From Flavobacteriaceae bacterium PS02338 (GTDB lineage: Bacteria; Bacteroidota; Bacteroidia; Sphingobacteriales; Sphingobacteriaceae), in NCBI GenBank assembly GCA_029959615.1, contig JASCOD010000001.1, forward strand, positions 186,001 through 250,000: DNA of 64,000 bases, read 5' to 3'. Below, piece by piece: positions 9,593 to 20,300 of the stretch (its first letter is position 1; each line of letters starts with the position of its first letter). The position numbers and the translations under genes were made by a program. Below the pieces are notes generated by a model. That model worked only from the letters and a program-made list of their open reading frames with translations, was not told where the DNA came from and did no database searches.

Positions 9593-11047
9593 ATGGAGTT
9601 GAATTTAGAGCAGAAGCAACAACTGGAAAAATTACTTGCCAAACCAGCATTGGCTACGCAAGAACATATTCCTTTTCTGCAAGATCTTGTTGACACCTAT
9701 CCATATTACCAACCTTTGTATTTGCTATTGGCAAAAGCTAGCAATGGCGGCGAAGGTCAGCACCAAGCTTTTACTAAAGCTGCCCTGTACAACAACGGCA
9801 GCATTCTACATCGTATTATTCACGAGCCCCAACACCTAAACGATATTGATGAGCCCAATATTGTCATCTATCAGGAATGGGAAACCATAGCAGAAGTTGA
9901 GCCTGAAACCGAACTAGCTGAGATAAACAACGAGCATCCTGTTGAAACTCAGGAAAAACACGTTATAGAGAATGCTCCAGAGATCGAAAACTTAGCACCT
10001 TTAGCAAATGAGATTATTCCTTTGGATAATAATGAGATAAAGGAAATCCCTGAAGAAGAAGAAGTAGCAGATGTGGAAAGCATTTCTATTGAAGAAAAGC
10101 AACCTGAAAAAGAAGAGGTTAAACAACAGATTTTTGCTCCAGAAATCGAAAATCTAGAACCTCTATATGATGAAATCATCAAAGTTTGCGAACCTAAACC
10201 AGAAATAGAAGAAGACCACTTCACAGCGGAGGCAGATGAACAAGATACTTTTGAAGAAATTAGCGAAGTACCTACTCCAACTGATTTTATACACACAGAA
10301 CCCGAAGTTGAAATACCACAAATAGAGACTATTGAAGAAGAAGTAGTCGAAAACGCTGAAGAAGAAAGCACTATAGAATCAACCGAGAACTTACAGGATG
10401 TTGTAGAAATCGAAACTTTTGCTTCTGCCAGTTTCTTTGCCTTCGACCGTAACTTTAGCTCTGAAAAAATAGAGGAGGAAGAACAAGACGAACAAACGGC
10501 AGCAGAAGAACCAATACCCAACATTGTAGAAACCATTGATTTTCAGGTTAAAGACAATACGGTAAGTAAATACGATGACGACAAATTGCCTTTTACTTTC
10601 TTATGGTGGTTGGCCAAAACGCGTAAAAATCACGAGCAAATCTTTAGGCCTTTTGTATCTCCAATAAAAGCAAATACACCTGCCCAAGATCTACAGCAAC
10701 AATATGTAGAGAACATCTTTCACATACAAGCTCCATTTGAAACTGATCAGGAAGAACAAAACAAGCAAGAAGAAAAAATTAGTAAGGAAAGTGAGATCAT
10801 TGATAGCTTCATTAAAAATGACCCTCAGATAAAAGTGCTTCCGCCAAATCAGATCAACAATGAAAATAAGGCTAAGAAAAGTGCGGAAGACAGCAATGAC
10901 CTGGTGTCGGAAACCTTGGCACAAATTTATATAGAGCAAACGCTTTACCACAAGGCGATAGATACTTATCAAAAATTAAGTTTGAAATTTCCAGAAAAAA
11001 GCCGTTACTTTGCCGACCTTATACAATCTTTAGAAAAGAAAATTTAA
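9593..11047 (+). CDS. acidic protein with TPR-like C-terminus, unknown function
   Basis: 484 aa, strongly acidic, cytoplasmic by appearance (no signal peptide). The N-terminal 80 residues are helical (QLEKLLAKPALATQEHI, then TYPYYQPLYLLLAKA). Residues about 95-310 form a low-complexity region full of Glu, Ile and Pro. A conserved-looking block, PFTFLWWLAKTRKNHEQIF, follows. The last 50 residues (SETLAQIYIEQTLYHKAIDT then YQKLSLKFPEKS) look like a TPR hairpin. It sits between lptE and secG. I know no function for this family; a scaffold role is possible. The disordered centre argues against an enzyme. Confidence 0.7.
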   Translation: MELNLEQKQQLEKLLAKPALATQEHIPFLQDLVDTYPYYQPLYLLLAKASNGGEGQHQAFTKAALYNNGSILHRIIHEPQHLNDIDEPNIVIYQEWETIAEVEPETELAEINNEHPVETQEKHVIENAPEIENLAPLANEIIPLDNNEIKEIPEEEEVADVESISIEEKQPEKEEVKQQIFAPEIENLEPLYDEIIKVCEPKPEIEEDHFTAEADEQDTFEEISEVPTPTDFIHTEPEVEIPQIETIEEEVVENAEEESTIESTENLQDVVEIETFASASFFAFDRNFSSEKIEEEEQDEQTAAEEPIPNIVETIDFQVKDNTVSKYDDDKLPFTFLWWLAKTRKNHEQIFRPFVSPIKANTPAQDLQQQYVENIFHIQAPFETDQEEQNKQEEKISKESEIIDSFIKNDPQIKVLPPNQINNENKAKKSAEDSNDLVSETLAQIYIEQTLYHKAIDTYQKLSLKFPEKSRYFADLIQSLEKKI

Positions 11048-11061
11048 AATTATTATATAAT

Positions 11062-11421
11062 ATGTTAATCTTAGTTATTGTTTTATTAGTAATTGCTTGT
11101 GCAGCTTTAGCTCTTTTTGTACTGATACAAAATCCAAAAGGTGGTGGTTTAGCTACTGGTGGTGCTAGCAGCAACATGTTTGGTGTACAACGTACTGGCG
11201 ACGTTTTAGAAAAAGGAACTTGGGTATTATTGGCCTTAATTGTTGTTTTCTCTTTAGCGATTACTGCAATGAGCAAATCTGGTTCAACTACTGGTACAGG
11301 TTCAAAAATTGATGAGCATATTAACAAAGCTGCAACGCCTTCTCCTATCGGAAGTGCTTTGCCTACTAAATCTGCTACACCTGCCGCAACTCCAAAAGCT
11401 GCTGATAGTACAAAGAAATAG
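11062..11421 (+). CDS. secG: preprotein translocase subunit SecG
   Basis: 119 aa. Two membrane segments flank the signature loop: LLVIACAALALFVLIQNPKGGGL (one membrane helix and the QNPKGGG motif), GGASSNMFG, then TWVLLALIVVFSLAITAM. The C-terminal tail is Ala/Thr/Pro-rich and extended, as is common in this phylum. SecG assists SecYE in protein export at the inner membrane. A strong terminator follows at 11448-11482, so it is the last gene of its unit. Confidence 0.93.
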   Translation: MLILVIVLLVIACAALALFVLIQNPKGGGLATGGASSNMFGVQRTGDVLEKGTWVLLALIVVFSLAITAMSKSGSTTGTGSKIDEHINKAATPSPIGSALPTKSATPAATPKAADSTKK

Positions 11422-11447
11422 ATTTCAATAAGCGAAATATAAATGTG

Positions 11448-11482
11448 AGCTCCTTGGTTAACCACCAAGGAGCTTTTTTTTT
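11448..11482 (+). terminator. Rho-independent terminator after secG
   Basis: Perfect 10-bp stem AGCTCCTTGG / CCAAGGAGCT with a 7-base loop, followed by a run of eight T. Confidence 0.9.
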
Positions 11483-11650
11483 GCAATGCGTTTAAAGGGT
11501 CCCTCATACTTGAGCCATTTACCCAAAAATAAATTAATTGATTACCAATCAGTTAATTACATCTAAAACTTCACTGTTTAAGGAATATTTGTGTTTACAT
11601 CTAATTACGAAAATTGTTAGTTAGTTTAGCTGCAACAAAATCTAATACTT

Positions 11651-12052
11651 ATGAAAAAAACATTATTAATTTTACTTGTTGCGGTTGCTTCATTAACTGC
11701 ATGTAAAAAAGACAAAAAGAACGAATTGGTGGGCAGATGGGATCTGAACAAAGAAAACTACACCGAAACTTCTAATGGAAAAACTGTTGAAGGCTCCGAT
11801 ACATATAATTTAGGAGAAACCTATTTCGTGTTTACTGGCAGTAATTATGAACTTTACTATGATAATGAGCTAGAAGAAAGCGGGACCTTTTCTGTAACGG
11901 AAAATTCACTTTCATTCACTAATAGCAAAGGAGCTTCGGATTTTGGCAATGTTACCTTCCACTGGAATTCGGAAACAGAATTTGTTTTAAATTTTGAGCG
12001 CATAGAAAGTGTCTATTCTTACAAGAGCGAAATGTTTTTTAACAAAAACTAA
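11651..12052 (+). CDS. lipocalin-like lipoprotein, first of a tandem pair
   Basis: 133 aa. Signal peptide with lipobox (VASLTACKKDK) gives a lipoprotein; the charged KKDKK after the cysteine is typical. The mature part carries GRWDL, YFVFTGSNYELYY, SGTFSV and a final FHWNSETEFVL segment, a pattern of the small lipocalin-like lipoproteins of Bacteroidota. It is paralogous over its whole length to the next gene, and the first 50 bases of the two are nearly identical. No enzymatic motif is seen. It has its own terminator, so the pair are separate units. Confidence 0.78.
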   Translation: MKKTLLILLVAVASLTACKKDKKNELVGRWDLNKENYTETSNGKTVEGSDTYNLGETYFVFTGSNYELYYDNELEESGTFSVTENSLSFTNSKGASDFGNVTFHWNSETEFVLNFERIESVYSYKSEMFFNKN

Positions 12053-12077
12053 TTTCACACTTTTAGAAATAACAAAG

Positions 12078-12117
12078 GCTCTTTAACAAAAATGGTTAAA
12101 GAGCTTTTGTTTTTTAA
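12078..12117 (+). terminator. terminator after the first lipoprotein gene
   Basis: Stem GCTCTTTAAC / GTTAAAGAGC with a 7-base loop, followed by a T-rich tract. Confidence 0.85.
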
Positions 12118-12145
12118 ACACTTAATAAATACTCATTTCTGGGTA

Positions 12146-12176
12146 TTGGTTAGGTTCGGTTAGGAAAATATCTTTG
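12146..12176 (+). promoter_or_regulatory. promoter of the second lipoprotein gene
   Basis: TTG at 12146-12148, a 20-base spacer, and TATCTTTG at 12169-12176: a good Bacteroidota -33/-7 pair, 17 bases before the ATG. Confidence 0.6.
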
Positions 12177-12193
12177 CCAAAAAACTAATAAGG

Positions 12194-12604
12194 ATGAAAA
12201 AAGTATTACTAATGTTATTAATTGCGGTTGCTTCATTAACCGCATGTAAAAAAGACTCTGAAGACAAACTAAAAGGGCGCTGGGATTTAGCAAAAACATA
12301 TTCATTACAATATGAAAATGGTATAAAAACAGATGAATCTACAGAAACATTGAATATTGGAGAGCTTTACATTGTTTTCAATGGAAATGGATACACCATC
12401 TACGAAGGTGGCGACATAGATGATAGCGGCACTTTTTCTGCGACTGAAGATTCAATTATACTAACTAGCAAAGATGGAGATGTTCAAACCAGTCCATTGA
12501 AATGGAACTCAAAAACCGAATTTGTGGTATCTTCTGAAGATAGCTATACTTTCAATGGTAAAACATACTCTTACAAAGAAGAATCTACTTTCAAAAAGAA
12601 CTAG
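12194..12604 (+). CDS. lipocalin-like lipoprotein, second of a tandem pair
   Basis: 136 aa. Same architecture as its neighbour: lipobox VASLTACKKD, then KGRWDLAK, LYIVFNGNGYTIYE, SGTFSATEDS and LKWNSKTEFVVSS. The C-terminus differs from the paralogue. The preserved signal peptide and GRWDL core but divergent loops point to an older duplication followed by divergence. It has its own promoter and terminator. Function unknown. Confidence 0.78.
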   Translation: MKKVLLMLLIAVASLTACKKDSEDKLKGRWDLAKTYSLQYENGIKTDESTETLNIGELYIVFNGNGYTIYEGGDIDDSGTFSATEDSIILTSKDGDVQTSPLKWNSKTEFVVSSEDSYTFNGKTYSYKEESTFKKN

Positions 12605-12624
12605 ATTTAATTAAACCATTTACG

Positions 12625-12650
12625 AAAGGGCTGTTTGCACAGCCTTTTTT
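12625..12650 (+). terminator. terminator after the second lipoprotein gene
   Basis: Stem GGCTGT / ACAGCC with a short TTTGC-type loop, followed by T6. The rest of the gap to groES (to 12983) contains no gene that I can support. Confidence 0.85.
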
Positions 12651-12862
12651 CATATAGCGACAGTCCTACTTACCTACAGCAACATTTTTTTACCAACCCC
12701 AATAGTTATGGGAAGCCTGCAAGAGAATGCAATGAGTACCGACTTGAGTTGAATAACCAGACTTCAACTTAATAAAGGTCACTTTAATTGTGCTCCTACA
12801 AATCTGAAATAATATCCTAATTTTCTCTAATTGCTCTGTCACTCTGACACCCAAAACAAACC

Positions 12863-12870
12863 TATATTTG
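12863..12870 (+). promoter_or_regulatory. candidate -7 element for groES-groEL
   Basis: TATATTTG matches TAnnTTTG and would give a 5' leader of about 105 bases. No CIRCE-type inverted repeat for HrcA is present in the upstream region, so heat control must use another mechanism. Confidence 0.45.
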
Positions 12871-12983
12871 AGCTAACTGACAAAGCGGTGAAAATTTGTC
12901 AACCTAAAACCTATTGGCATAATAACTGATAATGGTTAACTGTTAATTCAAACTTTTTAAATCAAAATAATATTACTAAAGTT

Positions 12984-13262
12984 ATGGCTTTAAATTTAAA
13001 ACCAATTGGAGACAGGATTGTGGTAGAAGCTGCACCTGCTGAAGAAAAAACAGCTTCTGGTATCTATATCCCTGACACTGCAAAAGAAAAACCTCAACAA
13101 GGAACTGTAGTTGCTGTTGGCGCTGGTAAAAAAGATGAACCAATGACTGTAAGTGTTGGCGATGTGGTATTGTATGGCAAATTTGCTGGTACTGAAATTA
13201 CCCACGAAGGAAAAGAATATTTAATTATGCGTGAGAGTGATATCTACGCTGTAGTTGGATAA
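12984..13262 (+). CDS. groES: co-chaperonin GroES
   Basis: 92 aa, the usual length. GroES seven-fold lid of the GroEL folding chamber, cytoplasmic. Visible hallmarks are [20 protein letters not shown] (core strand and start of the mobile loop), [15 protein letters not shown] and the C-terminal [13 protein letters not shown]. It forms an operon with groEL, 77 bases downstream. Confidence 0.97.
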   Translation: MALNLKPIGDRIVVEAAPAEEKTASGIYIPDTAKEKPQQGTVVAVGAGKKDEPMTVSVGDVVLYGKFAGTEITHEGKEYLIMRESDIYAVVG

Positions 13263-13339
13263 CATTAAAATTAGCTGATGCGATAATTAGGTAATTAGCT
13301 AATCATCAAATCTTCACATTATCAAATTTCATTAAAACA

Positions 13340-14980
13340 ATGGCAAAACAAGTAAAATATAACGTTGAAGCACGTGACGCACTGAAAAGAGGTGTAGATA
13401 CGTTAGCAAATGCAGTAAAAGTAACTTTAGGTCCAAAAGGACGTAACGTAATTATCGATAAGAAATTCGGTTCACCAGCAATTACTAAAGATGGTGTAAC
13501 GGTAGCTAAAGAAATCGATTTAAAAGACCCAATTGAAAACATGGGTGCGCAAATGGTAAAAGAAGTAGCTTCTAAAACTGCAGATATTGCAGGTGACGGA
13601 ACTACAACTGCAACTGTATTGGCGCAAGCAATTGTAACTGCAGGTATTAAAAACGTAGCTGCTGGTGCAAACCCAATGGATTTGAAACGTGGTATTGACA
13701 AAGCGGTTACAGCTGTGGTAGAGAACTTAAGAACTCAATCTCAAACAGTAGGCGAAGACAACAACAAAATCAAACAAGTTGCTTCAATCTCTGCTAACAA
13801 CGACGAGGTAATCGGTTCGTTAATTGCAGAAGCAATGCAAAAAGTAGGTAAAGACGGTGTAATTACTGTAGAAGAGGCAAAAGGTACTGAAACTGAAGTA
13901 AAAACTGTAGAAGGTATGCAATTCGACAGAGGTTACCTTTCTCCGTACTTTGTAACCAACGCTGATAAAATGGAAGCTGAATTAGATTCTCCTTACATTT
14001 TGATCTATGACAAGAAAATTAGCAACATGAAAGAATTGTTGCCAGTGTTAGAAAAAACTGTTCAAACTGGTAAACCGCTTTTAATTATTGCTGAAGATTT
14101 AGATGGCGAAGCTTTAGCTACTTTGGTAGTGAACAAAATTCGTGGTTCTCTGAAAGTTGCTGCTGTTAAAGCTCCAGGTTTTGGCGATAGAAGAAAAGCA
14201 ATGTTAGAAGACATCGCTATCTTAACTGGCGGTACTGTAATTTCTGAAGAAAGAGGTTATAAATTAGAAAATGCTGATTTAACTTACTTAGGTACTGCAG
14301 AAAAAGTAGTAATTGACAAAGACAACACTACTGTAATCAATGGTGCTGGTCAGTCAGAAGACATCAAAGCTCGTGTTGGTCAAATTAAAGCTCAAATTGA
14401 GACTACGACATCTGACTACGATAAAGAAAAATTACAAGAGCGTTTAGCTAAACTTTCTGGTGGTGTTGCTGTACTTTATGTAGGTGCTGCTTCAGAAGTT
14501 GAAATGAAAGAGAAAAAAGACCGCGTTGATGATGCTTTACATGCAACTCGTGCAGCGGTAGAAGAAGGTATTGTTGCTGGTGGTGGTGTTGCTTTCATCC
14601 GTGCGGTAGAAGCTTTAGCTGACTTGAAAGGATCTAACGAAGACGAAACTACTGGTATCGCAATTGTTAAACGTGCCATCGAAGAGCCATTACGTCAAAT
14701 TTGCGAAAACGCAGGTATCGAAGGTTCTATCGTAGTACAAAAAGTAAAAGAAGGCAAAGCAGATTTCGGTTACAATGCTCGTACAGACGTTTACGAAAAC
14801 TTAATTGGCGCAGGTGTTATCGACCCAACTAAAGTATCTCGTGTAGCATTAGAAAACGCAGCTTCAATTGCGGCCATGTTGTTAACTACAGAAGTTGTTT
14901 TGGCAGATGAGCCGGAAGCAGCAGATGCAGGTCACTCGCACCCACCAATGGGCGGCGGCGGCATGGGCGGCATGATGTAA
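13340..14980 (+). CDS. groEL: chaperonin GroEL
   Basis: 546 aa, standard length. ATP-dependent 14-mer chaperonin. Characteristic segments: [12 protein letters not shown], the [17 protein letters not shown]-binding block, the [12 protein letters not shown] signature, and a C-terminal GGGGMGGMM tail that lines the cavity. It follows groES in the same operon and has a strong terminator at 15055. Codon use is of the highly expressed type. Confidence 0.98.
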   Translation: MAKQVKYNVEARDALKRGVDTLANAVKVTLGPKGRNVIIDKKFGSPAITKDGVTVAKEIDLKDPIENMGAQMVKEVASKTADIAGDGTTTATVLAQAIVTAGIKNVAAGANPMDLKRGIDKAVTAVVENLRTQSQTVGEDNNKIKQVASISANNDEVIGSLIAEAMQKVGKDGVITVEEAKGTETEVKTVEGMQFDRGYLSPYFVTNADKMEAELDSPYILIYDKKISNMKELLPVLEKTVQTGKPLLIIAEDLDGEALATLVVNKIRGSLKVAAVKAPGFGDRRKAMLEDIAILTGGTVISEERGYKLENADLTYLGTAEKVVIDKDNTTVINGAGQSEDIKARVGQIKAQIETTTSDYDKEKLQERLAKLSGGVAVLYVGAASEVEMKEKKDRVDDALHATRAAVEEGIVAGGGVAFIRAVEALADLKGSNEDETTGIAIVKRAIEEPLRQICENAGIEGSIVVQKVKEGKADFGYNARTDVYENLIGAGVIDPTKVSRVALENAASIAAMLLTTEVVLADEPEAADAGHSHPPMGGGGMGGMM

Positions 14981-14985
14981 TCAAG

Positions 14986-15050
14986 TTCAAAGTGAAAAGT
15001 TGAAGGTTAAAAGTACTATATAAAAACTTTCTACTTTCTACTTTAAACTA
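14986..15050. repeat. purine/pyrimidine imperfect palindrome after groEL
   Basis: A purine-rich AAAGTGAAAAGTTGAAGG stretch is mirrored by a pyrimidine-rich ACTTTCTACTTTCTACTTT stretch. A similar pyrimidine-rich stretch lies at 16637-16681 on the other side of the CotH gene. It looks like a dispersed intergenic repeat. Confidence 0.5.
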
Positions 15051-15054
15051 TAAG

Positions 15055-15091
15055 AAAATCCCTCGAGACAGGTGTCTTGAGGGATTTTTTA
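15055..15091 (+). terminator. terminator after groEL
   Basis: Stem AAATCCCTCGAGAC / GTCTTGAGGGATTT with one mismatch and a 4-base AGGT loop, followed by T6. Confidence 0.88.
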
Positions 15092-15220
15092 TTTACAAAT
15101 AAAATTAAACCTAAAAAAACATTATGTAACTGAAATGCAAATACTTGACATATTATTGTAACTTTGGCCGACTTAAAAATTTATCAACTAACCATCTTAA
15201 TTAACAAGCCAAATCAAAAC

Positions 15221-16558
15221 ATGTTGAAGTTAACATTTAAAAACTCTCTCATTCCTACCAAAAAAATCGAAAAACACTTAAAAACATTTACTTTTCTCCT
15301 GCTAATAGCACTACTTTTCTTTGCCTGTTCAAAAGCAAAGGAAGCAGATCCAGAAATAGAGGTAGTGGAAGAAATTATTGAAGAAGCGAAGCTTGATGAA
15401 AGTGTTGCTGCCGTAATTCCACACATCTATATTGAAACTGCTGGAGGTGCAGAAGTGGTAAGTAAAGATGATTATATTAATGGTACTGTAAGTGTTGAAG
15501 GAAAAGGAATTGGGACTGACCTTGCAGTGAGTACTATGCGCATAAAAGGTCGCGGAAACAGCACTTGGAACAAGCCTAAAAAACCTTATCGCATAAAACT
15601 AGATGCGGCCGCATCGGTATTAGGGCTACAATCTGCAAAAGATTGGGTACTATTAGCTAATTGGCAAGATTACACGTTTATGACCAATGCCATGGCCATG
15701 AAAATTGCACAGCAACTTGGGATGCCTTACACCAATACCATTATCCCTGTTGATGTTACTGTTAATGGAAAATATGCAGGCAATTATACACTTACCCAAC
15801 AAATTGAGGTAAAAGATGGTAGAATTAATATCGGCAAAGATGGAGTGCTATTGGAAATGGATACGAATTATGATGAAGATTGGCAATTTACATCGCCAGG
15901 ATATAGCTTGCCGGTAATGGTAAAAGCACCTGACATCGAAACAGAAGCACAATTTAACATCATCAAACAAGAGTTCTTGGATTTCGAAGCCCTAGTAAAG
16001 AAATCCGACTTCCCGAACAACAACTATGGAAACTACTTTGACAAGCAGCAATTAGTAAACTACCTTATTGTTTACAACTTAACAGGAAACCTAGAAATAA
16101 AACATCCCAAAAGTGTATATATGCACAAAGCAAAAAATGGCAAATATACCATGGGGCCTGTATGGGATTTTGACTGGGGTTTTGGTTTGGATGACGGCAA
16201 TAGAAGATATTTTACATATGCAGCAGACAATCCTCTTTTCAGATCTGGAGACACCAACAAGGGCATAGTGTTCTTCAGCAGATTTTTAAATGATCCGGAA
16301 GTTAAAAATTTATATAAATCTACTTGGGCCAACTATAAAAACAACAAATTTGCCGAATTATTGAAGTATATTGAACAATATGCCGCGTCTATCAGAGTAT
16401 CTCAGACAAAAGATCTTGAACGCTGGAAACCTGACAGATGGCGTTATGATACAGAATGGGCACCATTTGCAGGCAATTTCCCAGAAGTTAAGAAAGACCT
16501 TAAAACATACATAAGAAAAAGAGCTAACTACATCACTTCTTATGTAAATAAACTATAA
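15221..16558 (+). CDS. CotH-like kinase family lipoprotein
   Basis: About 445 aa from the ATG at 15221. The longest frame starts at TTG 15164, but the ATG directly precedes the export signal. A long basic N-terminus leads to a hydrophobic segment with lipobox (LLIALLFFACSKAKE), so this is a lipoprotein. The CotH family signatures are present: RIKGRGNSTWNKPKKPYRIK and KDWVLLANWQDYTFMTNAMA near the N-terminus, then YTMGPVWDFDWGFGLDD, where the DFDWG motif matches the metal-binding DxD region of CotH kinases. In Bacillus, CotH phosphorylates spore-coat protein. In Bacteroidota the substrate is unknown; here a cell-surface role is inferred. It is monocistronic, between two terminators. Confidence 0.87.
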   Translation: MLKLTFKNSLIPTKKIEKHLKTFTFLLLIALLFFACSKAKEADPEIEVVEEIIEEAKLDESVAAVIPHIYIETAGGAEVVSKDDYINGTVSVEGKGIGTDLAVSTMRIKGRGNSTWNKPKKPYRIKLDAAASVLGLQSAKDWVLLANWQDYTFMTNAMAMKIAQQLGMPYTNTIIPVDVTVNGKYAGNYTLTQQIEVKDGRINIGKDGVLLEMDTNYDEDWQFTSPGYSLPVMVKAPDIETEAQFNIIKQEFLDFEALVKKSDFPNNNYGNYFDKQQLVNYLIVYNLTGNLEIKHPKSVYMHKAKNGKYTMGPVWDFDWGFGLDDGNRRYFTYAADNPLFRSGDTNKGIVFFSRFLNDPEVKNLYKSTWANYKNNKFAELLKYIEQYAASIRVSQTKDLERWKPDRWRYDTEWAPFAGNFPEVKKDLKTYIRKRANYITSYVNKL

Positions 16559-16584
16559 CCCAATTCTCTATCAAAGGAGCCAGT

Positions 16585-16622
16585 AAACCTCTCAAAACGA
16601 CTTTTTTTGAGAGGTTTTTTTT
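16585..16622 (+). terminator. terminator after the CotH-like gene
   Basis: Stem AAACCTCTCAAAA / TTTTTTGAGAGGTTT followed by T8. Confidence 0.85.
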
Positions 16623-16684
16623 GACATATCAAACTAGACGAAAAAACTTTTTACTTTTCACTTTTTACTTTCTACTTTTAACCT

Positions 16685-17344
16685 ATGTGGGAAATACTAG
16701 GCGACAGAAATCAATTCCTTACCATTGCGGAAGTAAACAAGTTTTTGCTCGCCATATTTCTTTGTGGATTAATTGGTGCAGAACGTGAATACCGCAGCAA
16801 ATCAGCAGGTTTAAAGACTATGATCATGATTGGTTTAGGTTCGGCCTTATTCACTGTGCTTTCTGTTAAAATAGGCGATGTAAGCCATGACCGCATCGCC
16901 TCTAACATTGTAACGGGTATAGGGTTCTTGGGAGCAGGTGTCATCTTTAAAGAAGAAAACCGAGTAAAAGGCTTAACCACCGCCTGCGTGATATGGATTG
17001 TAGCAGCTATTGGCATGGCAGTTGGCTCCGGATATTTTATCCAGGCCATTGGAGTAACTGCTGTAGTGTTGCTATCTCTATTGATTTTCCCTTATATCGA
17101 AAACGTCGCCGACCGTCGTTTTACTAAACGTACTTATCGTATTGTTAAGAAATACCAAAATAAAGACCTGGATAACTACGAACTCATCTTTAAACAACAT
17201 AAGTTAAAAGCCAACCGCGGTAAACACCAATTAGCAAATGGTATTATTACCGGTACTTGGGATGCTATTGGCAGCCCAGCTAAGCACCACGAATTTGTAG
17301 AAACCATGCTGCAAGACAATAGTATTATTGAATTTGATTTTTAA
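16685..17344 (+). CDS. MgtC/SapB family membrane protein
   Basis: 219 aa. The N-terminal 140 residues form the MgtC/SapB membrane domain: FLLAIFLCGLIGAEREYRSK (helix with the GxERE motif), AGLKTMIMIGLGSALFTVLS, IVTGIGFLGAGVIF and GLTTACVIWIVAAIGMAVG are the family blocks. The C-terminal 70 residues are cytoplasmic and charged. MgtC homologues are linked to magnesium or acid adaptation and inhibit ATP synthase in Salmonella; the role here is inferred. Its last 24 codons are repeated as a non-coding copy at 21331-21403, on the far side of the restriction gene. Confidence 0.88.
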   Translation: MWEILGDRNQFLTIAEVNKFLLAIFLCGLIGAEREYRSKSAGLKTMIMIGLGSALFTVLSVKIGDVSHDRIASNIVTGIGFLGAGVIFKEENRVKGLTTACVIWIVAAIGMAVGSGYFIQAIGVTAVVLLSLLIFPYIENVADRRFTKRTYRIVKKYQNKDLDNYELIFKQHKLKANRGKHQLANGIITGTWDAIGSPAKHHEFVETMLQDNSIIEFDF

Positions 17345-17347
17345 TTA
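17275..17347. repeat. 73-bp direct repeat, copy 1 (3' end of the mgtC-family gene)
   Basis: This copy covers the last 23 sense codons and stop of the mgtC-family gene plus the three bases that form the stop codon of the convergent restriction gene. It matches 21331-21403 at 72 of 73 positions. The single difference (T at 17320, C at 21376) is a silent change in an Asn codon. Exact agreement stops at both ends. Confidence 0.95.
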
Positions 17348-20300
17348 CAGATACTTCTTTAAAACAGCTTCTTTCTGTTTTGGAATTTCAGCATTTTCTT
17401 TTTCCAAAACGTTAATTTTCTCTTCTATTTTTTCAATCTCAGAAACTATTTTCTGTTGCTCGGAAAGTGGTGGAAGTGGAATTTTATAGGATTTCAAAAT
17501 GGTTCCGTTAATATTCGCTTGATTAATACTTTTAGACATCACTGAGAATCCATAATTCCTAGTAGTTTCGCTATTTAAAACATAATTTAAGTAAACCGGC
17601 AAGATAATATCTTCTTTATAATTAATTCTAATAAGATATCCCGCAAAAATCGCAGGCTCATTACATTGATATATTCCCGTCTTACCGACTAGTTCTGGGC
17701 TATTTGTACGATTAAAAAGCACATCGTTATACTTCAAAGCGTACTTTGCATTTTCCTCATCATTGTTTGAATACACTAAATCATCTAATAGAATTCTTCC
17801 ATTTTGTATATTTCCCATTCTAATGACAGGCACAAGCCCTTTCTTTTCTGATTTAGAAGAAGACCCATACTCTGTGGAATAACATACATTTCCGAGAAGT
17901 TCCAAAGAATAATCGGAAAATGATTTATTTATAATGGCCTGAATTGTTGAATTCAAAAAATCTAGCTCAGCTGTGACTTTACTCTCCCGAGCTTCTAAAA
18001 CTTCAATTTCAGAAACAATTTTTTGTTGAATGTCTATTGGTGGAAATGGGATTTTAACATTTGACAAATCATCTCCATAAACGTGAGGTTGAGCTTGCCC
18101 ACGTTGTAATCTGTAAATTTCATTTTGAATTGATTTTAAAAATAAATAAATCAATTTTGTTGAAATTTTATATTCATCTTTTGAAATTATCGTATTGCAA
18201 TCAGATGCAAAAATTGGGCTGTTAAAATAGTTTACAAATCCTGCATAAGCTCCGGAAGCACTTACTGTGATAATATTCCCCTCTCTATTTGATGCATTAT
18301 GATAATAAGCAGGCTCTTGTCCGCCAGCAATAACAGGAATAATTCCTTTTACTGTTTTTTCCTTTGTAATTGAAGTTCCTTTTTTAATTTCTGCAATTTC
18401 AACTAATAATTGAAGTTTGTCTGTTCCCCAAATTGACTCAAACTTTACTTTTTTTTTTACCGACAGCGAGATATTCTTTTCAAATTCTACCCTGTCAAAA
18501 GTGAGCATATCTACCAAATTATGGCGAGATATATGGTTTTGCATCGCTTCGTCAATTTCAAAATCAAAGTCTCCTTGAAAAGCTTTATAAATATATGTGC
18601 TAGCTTTACTTTGGTTATCAAAAATTTCGGCATCAAAAAGCTGTGTACAATCTTCTATATTTTTACCTCTTTGTATCGGGTGTATCCCTTCGCTTCCTCT
18701 TCTGTTACTAAACTCGTAACCTAAGAAACGTTTTTCAACATCTTTTTCACCACTTTTAACTAATACCACTTTTTGCTTGTAGGCGATAATAAAATAGTAA
18801 AGCTTATCTAGTTCCTTTTCTAGCAATAAACTAAAAAACGCTACATCATTTTTGGCCTTCAGTTTCTTTTGATACTCTTTGTAAATTTCGTGCTCCGTAA
18901 CAACTTTATTAGGCTCCTTTTTCAGTAATGAAATATAATCATCAAAAGAAATATTTCCCCAAACATGATTAATATATTCTGTAACAGGCTTTTCAATTCC
19001 ATTGATAGTAACATCTTGTAAATTGACGAAAAATTTCTCTACTGCAATTTTAATGTTACTACTTTCGTAGTTGTTTCTTCTTCTTAAAAATAAGGTAACT
19101 GTATTGGTTCCCGTAGCCATAAAAGTATTAGAACCTAATTCGGCGATACCAACAATATCGAAATACTGCAAAATAATTTCACGAGATTTAGAATAAATTC
19201 CCGTATTACTCAATATAGAACTTGGTAAAATAATTCCAGCTACACCTCCGTCTTTCAGTAGTTGTTTTGTTCTTTCAATAAATAAGCATTCAATTTCCGA
19301 GCTATTGTCGGTTAGTTTATTATACAATTCAAAATCCCCATCTTTATAAAATGAACGTGCTGCATTTTTAAAAGCAGAAACCGAATAAGGTGGGTTCGAG
19401 ACAATAATGTCGAACTGTTTATTTTCTTGCGGAAAATCTTTGTCTTTAACTAATAATTTACCTTTGTAATCTGGATGAGAGAAATTAGCTAAACCATCTG
19501 AGTGGATTACATTGGCTAAACCATCGCCATGCAAATAACAACCAACCTTACCTACTTTTACTAAACGGTAATCTTTCTCAATTCCATAAATATATTGAAT
19601 TGCCCAAGCAAAATGGTCATCTTTCCAATTTCTAATTTTCTTTGCTATTGCTGGATGATATTTTTTATCATCTTTTTGATCTAACAAACGCTGCATTTCA
19701 TGCATAGTCTCAGTTAAAAAGTGTCCGCTTCCTGCTGCATAATCCATTACATAAGGCAAAAGCGTATCGTTATCTATTTTGGCAGAAGCTAATTTATTTT
19801 CTAATATAGTATCTATTGGTAAACTTTTAATTACGAACTGCGCAACAGGTACAGGCGTAAAAAATTGCCCCGATTCTTGTTTTAACCCGGTAGTTAAAAG
19901 CAACTCGAAAAAGTCGGATAGATACTGTTGTTTCTTAGTATAACGAAGTTTGAATTTTTCTAAGAGTTGAACTATTTCTTTTACAACAACTGCATTCTCA
20001 TTGAAAGATTGTTCGTCGTAAACGTCTTTAATAGCAAACTCATTGTTTTTCTCCAAACGTAACTTTCGAAATTCTTCGATAATTGGGGTTCTTTGCTCTT
20101 CGCTTAAGGAGGGGAATTTGTTTTTAAACTCTGTCTCAGAAAAATCAGTTACTACTTTTTCTAAAAACTCATGCATTCCGTTTTTATACAAATCCGTTAG
20201 CCTAAGTTGAAAACTTCTATGCGTGTCAACACCTTCAAGCCATTGAAAACCTAATTCATTATCTGTCCCTTCATTAATTTTTTCATCATATATTTTACAA

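Noticed and set aside
9949..10536. 195-aa open frame on the minus strand rich in Ser
   Set aside because: It is the reverse of the Glu-rich repeat region of the acidic protein; GAA-rich DNA gives long Ser/Phe frames on the other strand. No start context or family signature.
12605..12983. CIRCE element in front of groES
   Set aside because: Looked for TTAGCACTC and its inverted partner; neither is present.
15164..15220. N-terminal extension of the CotH-like protein from TTG
   Set aside because: The extension has no export-signal character and the ATG at 15221 fits better.
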